Shown here: positions 1-7,652 of the stretch, piece after piece
How the letters are laid out: each line of letters opens with the position of its first letter
How positions within the stretch are numbered: the stretch's first letter is position 1
Assembly: GCA_964432985.1 (NCBI GenBank)
Contig: CAYSPT010000056.1
Coordinates: 1 to 33,811, forward strand
Length of the DNA: 33,811 nucleotides
Source: CAYSPT01 sp964432985
Lineage (GTDB): Bacteria; Muiribacteriota; CAYSPT01
Reading direction: 5' to 3'
Program-made: the position numbers and the translations under genes
The notes under the pieces: generated by a model
What the model was told of the DNA's origin: nothing
Databases searched by the model: none
Seen by the model: the letters and a program-made list of their open reading frames with translations, nothing else

Positions 1-1286
1 ATAGCGATGGAATCGTTGTCCAGGGTGAGATATTTTTTCAACACCCGTTCCAGGTCTGCCCTGGTCACGCTGCGGAGATGGTCGCTGTACTTGTCAAAGA
101 CCTGCAACGAAGCCGCGTTGTCCAGGGCTCCGATTATCTCCGCTTTCTGGTCAAATGTCTCGGTTTGAAAAAGGTGATGTGCGAGAGCCACCGCCCGTGC
201 CCGTTTGAATTCGTTTTCACCGGGAGTCATGGATTTGACGGTTTCCAGTTCCCTGATGAGGGCCATCTCCACCGCTTCGAGATTTTCGGGAGGCATGACT
301 GCCTCGATGATGATTAAACCTCGTGACCTCGGCGCCCAGTTCTGGCATCCTATACTGTCTACCAGAGCGAGTTCGTCTTTGAGGCGGTGCACCAGGTATG
401 ATCCCGGTCCCTGTCCGAGAAAGGCGGCGGCGACTTCCAATGCGAAAAAATCACGTTCAGAAGCCGAAACCCCGGGGTATCCAAGCGCCAGGTAACACCG
501 GTTCACATCCATTTCTTTGACCTGTCTCCGCTGGTTCTGGCTGGACATTTCAAGCACTACCTTGCGAGACGGTGGAGCGAAACCGACACATTGACTGAAG
601 GCTTTCTCCACTTCCTTCGCCACTGCGTCTTCTCTAACATCGCCGATCACAACCACGGTTATGTTGGCCGGAACGTACATGGAACGGTGGTATTCCACGA
701 TAGACTCCCTGGGGATTTCCTTGATCGAAGCCACGGTGCCGATGATGGGTTGCCGGTAAGGGTGGTTCGGATAGGCCATGTCAGTGAGCATGTCCCATTG
801 CACTGATTGAGGAATGTCCTCTTCCTGCCTGATTTCCTCCAGGATTATCTCCCGTTCTTTTTCAAGTTGGATCGGGTCAAATGCCGGGTTCAAAACCATG
901 TCGACCTGCACCTCGAGCATGGTGGAAAACGCGGAACTCGGACCAATTACCGTGTAAGCGGTGAAATCGTAGGAGGTAAGGGCGTTGTTCTCAGCACCAA
1001 GAGCGTCCAGTTCGCGGTCTATCTGCCCCGGACTCCGCTCGGCGGTCCCCTTGAAAACCAGATGCTCTATAAAATGAGATACACCCCGTATGTCATCAGT
1101 TTCATCTCTGCTGCCGGCGGCAATCCAGATGTGCACGGCTACGAGCTCATCGGTATGGTCTTCGTGCACAATAAGGGAAACGCCCCCCGGCAGGACCCGT
1201 TTCTGGGGAGAGGCCTCCACCACGGTTCCTGCGAATAAGGTGCAAAACACCAGCAGAAGTAAAAGTTTCATGGTATTCACCGCCAT
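1..1286 (-). CDS. M16 family zinc metallopeptidase (insulinase/pitrilysin-like), exported, partial
   Basis: The gene runs off the left edge, so about 428 N-terminal codons are visible. A hydrophobic signal peptide (about residues 6-25) is followed by the M16 N-domain. The inverted zinc motif HFIEH lies at about residues 71-75, followed by LVFKGT. Glu151, in an LEEIRQEED context 76 residues after the last His, fits the third zinc ligand. Both halves of the active-site signature are intact, so this should be the catalytic subunit-type protease, acting outside the cytoplasm on peptides or processed proteins. The middle part matches the inactive-like second M16 domain. I chose the ATG at 1286, with GAGGTG nine bases upstream. 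The in-frame ATG at 1271 (GGTGA five bases upstream) is equally possible. A consensus promoter lies about 90 bp upstream. Family assignment is firm; substrate is unknown. Confidence 0.9.
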   Translation of the reverse strand, partial: MAVNTMKLLLLLVFCTLFAGTVVEASPQKRVLPGGVSLIVHEDHTDELVAVHIWIAAGSRDETDDIRGVSHFIEHLVFKGTAERSPGQIDRELDALGAENNALTSYDFTAYTVIGPSSAFSTMLEVQVDMVLNPAFDPIQLEKEREIILEEIRQEEDIPQSVQWDMLTDMAYPNHPYRQPIIGTVASIKEIPRESIVEYHRSMYVPANITVVVIGDVREDAVAKEVEKAFSQCVGFAPPSRKVVLEMSSQNQRRQVKEMDVNRCYLALGYPGVSASERDFFALEVAAAFLGQGPGSYLVHRLKDELALVDSIGCQNWAPRSRGLIIIEAVMPPENLEAVEMALIRELETVKSMTPGENEFKRARAVALAHHLFQTETFDQKAEIIGALDNAASLQVFDKYSDHLRSVTRADLERVLKKYLTLDNDSIA

Positions 1287-1379
1287 GTATGTGCCCACCT
1301 CGGTTGTTCTAACCTGGAGCTATCCTGCCGCAAACAACGGAAAAAACCGGGTTTGTATCTTGCAGGTAGTGGCAGGCAC

Positions 1380-1408
1380 ATTATAGTAATGTCGAGGTTC
1401 GGTGTCAA
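1380..1408 (-). promoter_or_regulatory. Consensus sigma70 promoter for the M16 peptidase gene
   Basis: Read on the minus strand, TTGACA (1408-1403) is followed by a 17-bp spacer and TATAAT (1385-1380). Both hexamers match the consensus exactly and the spacing is optimal. Transcription would begin near 1373 and leave a leader of roughly 87 nt before the peptidase start. No operator-like repeat is evident around it. Confidence 0.7.
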
Positions 1409-1556
1409 ATAGCCCAATGCAAGCTTCGATCGGAGCCGGTCAGGTTGACGAGCTGTTGATCTCATTGGTATCCTGAATCCTGGAAACCCGGAAAATGCAG
1501 CAGAATATCGAATACATTTACTGGGTTGAGGTGAAAAATCCGGAGGTGAGTTATCA

Positions 1557-2888
1557 GTGAAGATATTGTTGAAAGCGTCGCATGTGGTAACGCTGAATGA
1601 ATCAGGACAGATTTTTTCTCCCGGGTATGTAGTAGTGGAAGACGATGAAATCATTGCTGCTGGAAAAGCCGTCGACGCTCCCGGTGAAACCGGTTTTGAC
1701 AAGATAATCGATGCCGGTGAACGTCTGATAATGCCGGGCATGACCAATGCTCACATGCATCTGTATTCCACGTTTGCCAGAGGAATAGCTCTCAAGGACG
1801 AGCCTCCCGAGAACTTCGTCCAGATCCTGGAGAGGCTCTGGTGGCGACTCGATAAGGCCCTGGAACCGGAAGATATCTACCTCAGTGCCATGGTGCCGTT
1901 GATTGACTGCGTGAAAAGCGGGACCACCTCCATCATCGATCACCACGCCGGTCCTTTCTCTATTCCCGGCTCCCTGGACCTGCTGGCTGATGCCGTTTCC
2001 AAAACAGGAGTCAGGGCCTGTCTCTGCTACGAGGTTTCGGACCGTGACGGAAAGGAAAAAGCCCGGCAGGGTATAGAGGAGAACGTGCGTTTCATCGAGA
2101 AGTATCAGAGCGCACCGTCTCCGTACCTGAAAGGGCTTTTCGGTTTGCACGCGTCCTTCACTGTGGAGCCGGAAACGATGAAGAAATGCGTCAGCGAGGC
2201 TGACCGACTTGGAGTGGGGCTGCACGTACACACCGCCGAGGACAAGGCCGATCAGGACCACTGCCTGTCGGTACACGGTAAACGGGTCATCGAGCGGTTC
2301 GCCGATGACGGAGTGTTGAAGCAGGGCACCATTCTGGCTCACTGTATTCACATCGACGAGCACGAGCGGGCGCTTCTCAAAAAAAGCGGTGCCTTCTCGG
2401 TACACAATCCCGAATCAAATATGGGAAACGCCGTAGGCCGAGCTGACGTTCTGGGAATGGTGGCCGAAGGTATCACCGTTGGCATGGGCACCGACGGGTT
2501 TACCTCCGACATGTTCCAGGAACTCAAGGTGTTCAACATTCTGCACAAACTCGGCGAGCGTGATCCCCGGGTGGGATACGCCGAGCTCATGCCCATCCTG
2601 TTCGACAACAACCGGAAGATCTTCTCATCGTTTTTTGATAAACCATTGGCTGTCATCAAGCCCGGCGCTTACGCTGATCTGATTATCATGGATTACTGTC
2701 CACCCACCCCGTTTGAAACGGGAACCTTCCTTGGGCATTTGTTGTTCGGTCTCAAGGCGGGGATGGTACGTACGGTCATGATCGGTGGAGACCTGGTGAT
2801 GGAGGACCGCCAATTGATTCATCTGGACGAGCACGAAATCGCCGCCCGTTCGAGGAAACGCTCCCGGGAGCTGTGGGAACGGTATTGA
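1557..2888 (+). CDS. ssnA: Putative aminohydrolase SsnA (amidohydrolase superfamily)
   Basis: This 443-residue protein belongs to the ATZ/TRZ-like amidohydrolases. The first metal motif HMH is at residues 66-68 after LIMPGMTNA. Later metal or active-site stretches are GLHVHTAED, HCIHID and GTDGFTSDM. The stretch LERLWWRLDKALEPEDIY and the overall length match SsnA, the protein linked to selenium-dependent purine or xanthine hydroxylases. Its reaction is not established; hydrolytic deamination of a purine-like ring is the usual proposal. The start is GTG, with GGAGGTGAG ending seven bases upstream. It is followed after 34 bp by ade, which supports a purine-catabolic unit. No xanthine dehydrogenase subunit, ygfK or other partner is visible here. 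Confidence 0.85.
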   Translation: MKILLKASHVVTLNESGQIFSPGYVVVEDDEIIAAGKAVDAPGETGFDKIIDAGERLIMPGMTNAHMHLYSTFARGIALKDEPPENFVQILERLWWRLDKALEPEDIYLSAMVPLIDCVKSGTTSIIDHHAGPFSIPGSLDLLADAVSKTGVRACLCYEVSDRDGKEKARQGIEENVRFIEKYQSAPSPYLKGLFGLHASFTVEPETMKKCVSEADRLGVGLHVHTAEDKADQDHCLSVHGKRVIERFADDGVLKQGTILAHCIHIDEHERALLKKSGAFSVHNPESNMGNAVGRADVLGMVAEGITVGMGTDGFTSDMFQELKVFNILHKLGERDPRVGYAELMPILFDNNRKIFSSFFDKPLAVIKPGAYADLIIMDYCPPTPFETGTFLGHLLFGLKAGMVRTVMIGGDLVMEDRQLIHLDEHEIAARSRKRSRELWERY

Positions 2889-2922
2889 TCACGAGTATAA
2901 GCGTATACACGAGGGATAGCGA

Positions 2923-4650
2923 ATGATTGAAAAGCTTATCGGCGTTGCTTGCGGCGAAGAAAAGGCGGAGCTTCTTCTGACCAACGCCCAGGTGGCCAAC
3001 ACCATTTCCGGTGAGATCTACCGGGCAGACGTGGCCGTTCATTCCGGTCTCATCGTCGGAGTCGGCGACGGCTACGAAGGTGAAGAGGTACACGATCTGG
3101 GCGGGAAATTCCTGGTTCCGGGATTTATCGACGGCCACGTGCACATCGAGAGCTCAATGCTCTCGGTGGGAGAGTTCGCGCGGGCGGTGGTACCGCAGGG
3201 CACCACCACGGTAGTTGTTGATCCCCATGAGATCGCCAACGTGTGCGGTCTCAACGGAATCTCGTACATGCTGAAAACCAGTAATGACATTCCGCTCAAC
3301 GTGTTCATGATGCTTCCGTCGTGCGTGCCGGCCACGAACATGGAGACTTCGGGGGCCAAGCTCGAAGCGTACGATCTCAAAGCGTTTCAGCACCATCCCC
3401 GTGTCCTGGGCTTGGGCGAGTTCATGAACTTTCCCGGGATCCTGCTGAGAGATCCCGAAGCAATGGAAAAAGTGGAGCTTTTCCGGGGACGCACTATTGA
3501 CGGGCACGCGCCGGGGCTGACCCGGCGTGAACTGGGGGCCTACATTCTGGCCGGCATCACGTCCGACCACGAGTGCACCACGGTCACCGAAGCCCAAGAA
3601 AAACTCCGGGTCGGGATGTACATCATGCTCCGTGAAGGATCGGTGGCCCACAACCTGGACGATCTCATCCCGCTGGTCAACAAGTTCAACGACTGGCGGT
3701 GCCTGCTGGCCACCGACGACCGGCATCCCCAGGACCTGGTCGAAGCGGGTCATATAGGCGGTATGGTGCGCAGGGTGATTCGTGAGCAGGGAAACGTGAT
3801 CAGGGCCTTGAGAGTAGCGTCTCTCAATACCGCCCGGTACTACGGCCTGAAGCATCTTGGAGCCATTGCTCCGGGCTATACCGCCGACCTGCTGGTGGTG
3901 GACAACTTCATCGATCTCACCGTGGAGCGGGTGTACAAGGACGGGAAGATGGTGGCTGAAGGCGGAAAGGCCCTCTTCGAACTTCCCCCGGCGGATCACT
4001 CTACCGTGCTGGCTACCATGAATCTGGACCCGATCGCTTCTGGTATGCTGTCGATTCCCGGGTCGGAATCCGCCGGTACGGTTTCCGTAAAAACCCGGGT
4101 TATCGTGATGATTCCCGGACAGCTGGTAACCAGCCAGGTTATTGAGGAAGCACCGGTCAAAGACGGATTTGTTATCACGGACACCTCCCGGGACATCCTC
4201 AAACTGGCGGTGGTGGAGCGTCACCGCCGGACAGGCAACATCGGGCGGGCCCTGGTTCGTGGATTCGGTTTGAAAACCGGTGCCCTGGCTTCATCTGTGG
4301 GACACGATTCACACAACATCACCGTGGTCGGCGTCACCGATGAAGAGATGGCGCTGGCCGTGAACACCGTAGCCCGAGCAGGCGGCGGATTAGCCGCTGT
4401 TCGTGACGGAAAGGTCCTGGCTATTTTGAAACTGCCCATTGCCGGGCTCATGTCAACCCTGACACTGGATCAGACCGTGGCAGATCTAAAGAATCTTCAC
4501 CAGGTGGTCTCACGGGAGCTCGGTTGCCCGCTGGAAGATCCCTTCACTGCGCTTTCGTTTCTTTCTTTACCGGTCATCCCGGAACTGAAGCTTACAGACA
4601 AAGGCCTGGTGGATGTCGGCAAGTTCGATTTCGTCGATTTGTTCGTTTAG
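2923..4650 (+). CDS. ade: Adenine deaminase
   Basis: The 575-residue length and architecture match bacterial adenine deaminase (Ade/AdeC), which converts adenine to hypoxanthine and ammonia in purine salvage and catabolism. Visible motifs are HVH at residues 72-74 in GFIDGHVHIESS, then DPHEIANVCG, DGHAPGL, SDHECT and ATDDRHPQDL, and the C-terminal Ade-specific domain with SVGHDSHN. All expected metal-binding stretches appear intact. It lies 34 bp after ssnA and is probably co-transcribed with it. Its last 4 bp overlap the stop of the convergent membrane hydrolase gene. Confidence 0.95.
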   Translation: MIEKLIGVACGEEKAELLLTNAQVANTISGEIYRADVAVHSGLIVGVGDGYEGEEVHDLGGKFLVPGFIDGHVHIESSMLSVGEFARAVVPQGTTTVVVDPHEIANVCGLNGISYMLKTSNDIPLNVFMMLPSCVPATNMETSGAKLEAYDLKAFQHHPRVLGLGEFMNFPGILLRDPEAMEKVELFRGRTIDGHAPGLTRRELGAYILAGITSDHECTTVTEAQEKLRVGMYIMLREGSVAHNLDDLIPLVNKFNDWRCLLATDDRHPQDLVEAGHIGGMVRRVIREQGNVIRALRVASLNTARYYGLKHLGAIAPGYTADLLVVDNFIDLTVERVYKDGKMVAEGGKALFELPPADHSTVLATMNLDPIASGMLSIPGSESAGTVSVKTRVIVMIPGQLVTSQVIEEAPVKDGFVITDTSRDILKLAVVERHRRTGNIGRALVRGFGLKTGALASSVGHDSHNITVVGVTDEEMALAVNTVARAGGGLAAVRDGKVLAILKLPIAGLMSTLTLDQTVADLKNLHQVVSRELGCPLEDPFTALSFLSLPVIPELKLTDKGLVDVGKFDFVDLFV

Positions 4651-5357
4651 CCGCCCCGGCAGCCGTCTTTATCTGCAGTCTCACTGTCGGCTACGGACCC
4701 GCTGTCAACTTCCGATACAGTATTTGCGTCAACGCAGTCAGGACAAAACATGTTGATGATGCGGCGCGGTTCAACGTGGCTGGAGCACAGCGGCGCGTCG
4801 CATGTTTCGCAGCGGTACGAGGACCCTTTCCCGCACACCGTACAGGGCACCTTCCACCTGAGTTCTATCATGTTGACCAGTATCCGGTCCAGGGCGGGGA
4901 AAAGAAGTTCAAAAGGTGTCCGCTTGTACCGGGCGGCAATCCAGATACCGATCAGGGCAAACACTGCAGATATGGTGTAATTGGGCCACGAGTTGAGCTG
5001 CCAGTTGAAGGACGATTCGATCTGGAGATTGCTGAATGGGTAGAGTATTCTCATTTCCCAGATAGTGCCGACCAGATCGCAGCCGAGGTGCGTCAGGTAC
5101 GTTATGTATATGAGTATAGCAGCCTTCAAGCTGCGGTCGAACAGCACCGTGAGTCCGAGAGCGAGCAGCGCGCCGAAGAGGAAATTATGGGTGATTCCAT
5201 GGTGGTATTTCTGGTAGGCTTCCTGCCCGAACAGGATAGTTCCCCCGTCCAGGTCGGCCAATACTCCCGCCGCCATGATCATCAATCGGCGCTTCGGCGG
5301 CCCGTCTATGGTGTTGGCCAGGGCCCAGCTGATTTCCAGGTGTGTTATCGGATTCAT
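4647..5357 (-). CDS. YdjM-like membrane metal-dependent hydrolase with C-terminal zinc-ribbon-like tail
   Basis: The 236-residue protein starts MNPITHLEISWALAN. It then has AGVLADLDGG and YHHGITHNFLFG, the conserved His/Asp pattern of the YdjM/LexA-binding inner-membrane hydrolase family (PF04307). Several hydrophobic segments lie between residues 60 and 150. The C-terminal quarter is unusual for the family: CTVCGKG, CETCDAPLCSSH and CPDC form a Cys/His set resembling a zinc ribbon or B-box. I chose the ATG at 5357, because homologues start at this motif; a TTG at 5369 would add four residues. The biochemical role is unknown. The gene converges on ade with a 4-bp overlap. Confidence 0.75.
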   Translation of the reverse strand: MNPITHLEISWALANTIDGPPKRRLMIMAAGVLADLDGGTILFGQEAYQKYHHGITHNFLFGALLALGLTVLFDRSLKAAILIYITYLTHLGCDLVGTIWEMRILYPFSNLQIESSFNWQLNSWPNYTISAVFALIGIWIAARYKRTPFELLFPALDRILVNMIELRWKVPCTVCGKGSSYRCETCDAPLCSSHVEPRRIINMFCPDCVDANTVSEVDSGSVADSETADKDGCRGG

Positions 5358-5420
5358 ACGATTTTCCAATCCGCGCTGTGAAATTCCTTTATACCTTTAC
5401 TATACCTTCTAAGTGATGTG

Positions 5421-5449
5421 TTATAAAGTTTTTTCATTGAACCTGTAAA
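5421..5449 (-). promoter_or_regulatory. Possible promoter for the YdjM-like gene
   Basis: On the minus strand TTTACA (5449-5444) is followed by 17 bp and TTATAA (5426-5421). The region is AT-rich compared with its surroundings and sits in the divergent spacer 5358-5516. The hexamers are only near-consensus. Confidence 0.35.
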
Positions 5450-5516
5450 CAATAAATCTCCTCTTCTTGAACAGGCAGCGTAGAAAAGGCAGAGTAATCT
5501 TTGATACAATGAGGCC

Positions 5517-6719
5517 ATGAGGACATTGCCAAATCTCGGCTTTAAACTGCTGGTGCTTCTGCTGGCCGCCGCTGTGTGGTTCCCCTGTATTCATTTATTT
5601 TTCAAACCGTCCCCCGACGTGTTTCGCGCAGAAGGTGGTATTGCTCCCGGGGCCCGTCAATTGGCAGCGCGGCACCTGAATATATGGACAGATCCTGAGC
5701 TGCAGAAAGAAGAGCTGGACAAGATGCAGCTGGTCAATCCGGAATGGGACTTCATGAGCCGGACCTATTTCGTATTGTCACTGGCCAACATGGCTCTGCG
5801 GGACCGGTCGCTGGTCAAAAAGGCCTGCGTTATCATCGATCTCATAATTGAAAACACTCTCCGGATCGAGCGGGAAGAGGGCTACATACACTTCCTGCTT
5901 GATTACGGGCGGGAAGAAGACTGGATCATGAACCCGTCGCGCAGTATTTTCGTCGATGGTGAAATCGCTCTGATGCTGGCAGCCCGGAGGTTTGTGGAAG
6001 AGAAACCGGAATATAAACCGCTTTTGCACGAGCGGGTGGAACTACTGGTCGGCCGGATGAACCAGAGCCCGGTCATGTGCGCCGAAAGCTATCCCGACGA
6101 GTGCTGGCTGTTCTGCAACACGGTGGCCCTGGCCGCTGTCCGCCTGGCGGATGTTCTGGACGGGCCCGACCACTCGGACTTTCTCGCCCGGTGGGTCCGA
6201 ACCGCAAAAAAAGAGTTGTTGTGCGTGGAAACGGGGATTCTCATATCCACCTTCGCCGTGGACGGGTCGCCGTCCGACGCGGGATTCGGCGCTGAAGGTA
6301 CCAGTATCTGGATGGCGGTCCACATGCTGCAGGTGGTTGACGAGACGTTTGCCCGGGCACAGTACTCCCTGGCAAAGAAAGAACTGGCCCGGTCGCTATT
6401 CGGGTTCGGCTACTCCCGGGAGTGGCCCACGTGCCAGAAAGGGTACACCGATGTGGATTCCGGACCGGTCTTTCCCATCCTGGGATTGAGCGCCAGCGCC
6501 AGCGGACTGGCGATACTCGGCGCGGCGGCGTTCGATGATACCGGTTATTTCACTAAGCTGATGACCTCTCTTAACTTCGCCGGATTTCCCCGCCTTGAAA
6601 ACGGGGCCCTCAGGTACATGGCCAGCAATCCGGTTGGCGACTCGGTGCTGCTCTATGCCATGGTGGAAGGGCCGCTGTGGGACGAGGTCCTCAGACGGCT
6701 GAATCACGCTGATGATTGA
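5517..6719 (+). CDS. Exported alpha/alpha-toroid protein resembling linalool dehydratase/isomerase-like proteins
   Basis: This 400-residue protein has one N-terminal hydrophobic segment (residues about 10-30) and then a soluble helical domain. The stretches NPEWDFMSRTYFVLSLANMA (residues about 74-93), FVDGEIALMLAARR, YPDECWLFCNTVALAA and DVDSGPVFPILG resemble the (alpha/alpha)6 family typified by linalool dehydratase/isomerase. That includes Asp and Cys residues in plausible catalytic places, but I assign the family from memory of these motifs only. The chemistry cannot be inferred. It may be anchored in the membrane and act outside. Two small genes follow closely and probably share its transcript. 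A 15-bp duplication (6700-6714 and 6717-6731) spans its stop codon. SD is weak: GAGG lies only two bases before the ATG. Confidence 0.6.
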   Translation: MRTLPNLGFKLLVLLLAAAVWFPCIHLFFKPSPDVFRAEGGIAPGARQLAARHLNIWTDPELQKEELDKMQLVNPEWDFMSRTYFVLSLANMALRDRSLVKKACVIIDLIIENTLRIEREEGYIHFLLDYGREEDWIMNPSRSIFVDGEIALMLAARRFVEEKPEYKPLLHERVELLVGRMNQSPVMCAESYPDECWLFCNTVALAAVRLADVLDGPDHSDFLARWVRTAKKELLCVETGILISTFAVDGSPSDAGFGAEGTSIWMAVHMLQVVDETFARAQYSLAKKELARSLFGFGYSREWPTCQKGYTDVDSGPVFPILGLSASASGLAILGAAAFDDTGYFTKLMTSLNFAGFPRLENGALRYMASNPVGDSVLLYAMVEGPLWDEVLRRLNHADD

Positions 6720-6731
6720 ATCACGCTGATG
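6700..6731. repeat. 15-bp direct duplication across a stop codon
   Basis: TGAATCACGCTGATG occurs at 6700-6714 and again at 6717-6731, a 17-bp period. The first copy encodes the C-terminus of the toroid protein; the second lies at and after its stop. Confidence 0.85.
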
Positions 6732-6760
6732 TTTGCACCAAGCTGATGGAGGATAGACGT

Positions 6761-7093
6761 ATGCCTGATGAAAAGAGCCACAACAGCGTATCGGAGTGCC
6801 AGGGCACTGAGAAACCAGGTCAGCGAAAGCTGGATCCCTATTCGTGCCGGCGGTTCGTCGTTTATTCCGTTCTGTGCCTGTCGTTGTTGATGATATCGCA
6901 TCTGGCCGGTTTCAGGCAGCACACCAATATCATGTCGGGAACCGACGTTTTCAACGCCTGGCACAACTTCGCCGGGTCCCTCTATATGATGGTATATTTC
7001 GGCAGTGTCATGATTGTGCCGGTACTGGTTCTGGCATCTATCATGGTAAAAGTTGTACAATACCTGGTGCAAAAGAATGGCAAGGAGCAGTGA
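6761..7093 (+). CDS. Small two-helix membrane protein of unknown function
   Basis: The 110-residue product has a hydrophilic N-terminus of about 37 residues. Two membrane segments follow (about residues 39-57 and 74-104), joined by a polar loop with HTNIMSGTDVF, and a short basic tail (QKNGKEQ). I do not recognise a family. The ATG at 6761 is chosen because GGAGGA lies seven bases upstream. A TTG at 6716 that overlaps the previous stop would add 15 residues with no ribosome binding site. It lies between the toroid protein and a UPF0158 protein, only 5 bp before the latter, so the three are probably one operon. Confidence 0.65.
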   Translation: MPDEKSHNSVSECQGTEKPGQRKLDPYSCRRFVVYSVLCLSLLMISHLAGFRQHTNIMSGTDVFNAWHNFAGSLYMMVYFGSVMIVPVLVLASIMVKVVQYLVQKNGKEQ

Positions 7094-7098
7094 GAAAT

Positions 7099-7569
7099 AT
7101 GACACACACAATCGATCTGAAAAGAATCATAGAGTTGCTCGGGCATCAGCTTCCCGATCAAATAACGTTTTGGAACACGGATACGGGCGAGTTTGCCACC
7201 ATCGTGGAAGACACTTTACGGACGGTTGAGCAAAGCGGGTCTCTTGAAGATCTTCCCCAGTGGAAACAGGAGGAGGTCGAACTGGCCCGGCTGATTATGG
7301 ACGAGGGAAGCCAGTCTGCCTTCATTCCTCTGCCGACCCAGTCGGATGTTCACGAGCTTACGATCATGGATGATTTCTGCCACTCGCTCAAGAACGATAC
7401 GCTGCGAGAAGACCTGTTTAATTCATTCAAAGGGCAGGACGCCTTCCAGCGGTTCGAGTTCTACGTCCGGTACTTCAATGTCAAGGACGAGTGGTACGCT
7501 TTCCGGGACCAGGCTTTGAAGGATCTAGCTATCGAGTGGTGCGGTGCGAACGGTCTGGAATACGAATAA
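7099..7569 (+). CDS. UPF0158 family protein
   Basis: The 156-residue soluble protein shows the UPF0158 (PF03682) pattern. It has an early stretch on sequence-tag residues (FWNTDTGEF), a central IPLPTQSDVHELTIMDDFCHSL, the FKGQDAFQRFEFYV segment that corresponds to the family's G-[RK]-GAFRRF motif, and a C-terminal WYAFRDQALKDLAIEWC. The function of this family is not known. The ATG at 7099 follows the upstream membrane-protein gene by 5 bp, with GGAGCAGTGA just upstream, so translation may be coupled. An in-frame extension to 6844 exists, but it would overlap the membrane-protein gene heavily and is rejected. Confidence 0.75.
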   Translation: MTHTIDLKRIIELLGHQLPDQITFWNTDTGEFATIVEDTLRTVEQSGSLEDLPQWKQEEVELARLIMDEGSQSAFIPLPTQSDVHELTIMDDFCHSLKNDTLREDLFNSFKGQDAFQRFEFYVRYFNVKDEWYAFRDQALKDLAIEWCGANGLEYE

Positions 7570-7570
7570 A

Positions 7571-7582
7571 GCCGGATCCGGC
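7571..7582. other. 12-bp perfect palindrome between operons
   Basis: GCCGGATCCGGC is a perfect inverted repeat just after the UPF0158 stop and 14 bp before the -35 element of the sugar-transport operon. It could be an operator half-site pair or the stem of a weak terminator. There is no loop and no T-run after it. Confidence 0.4.
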
Positions 7583-7596
7583 CAGACACACGTTCC

Positions 7597-7626
7597 TTGA
7601 CATCACGCGGATGGTTTAAGTACAGT
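7597..7626 (+). promoter_or_regulatory. Promoter of the ABC sugar-transport operon
   Basis: TTGACA (7597-7602), an 18-bp spacer and TACAGT (7621-7626) form a good sigma70-type promoter. The predicted start of transcription, near 7633, leaves a leader long enough for the ATG at 7653 but almost none for the ATG at 7641. Confidence 0.55.
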
Positions 7627-7652
7627 AGCCACGATATAGTATGAGGAAGAAA

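Noticed and set aside
3154..4224. 356-codon open frame on the minus strand opposite ade
   Set aside because: Ade motifs cover the whole region on the plus strand; the mirror frame has no recognisable features.
4524..5381. 285-codon plus-strand frame across ade and the YdjM-like gene
   Set aside because: It overlaps two well-supported genes and has no family character.
6844..7098. N-terminal extension of the UPF0158 protein
   Set aside because: It would overlap the membrane-protein gene in another frame and adds residues without family similarity.
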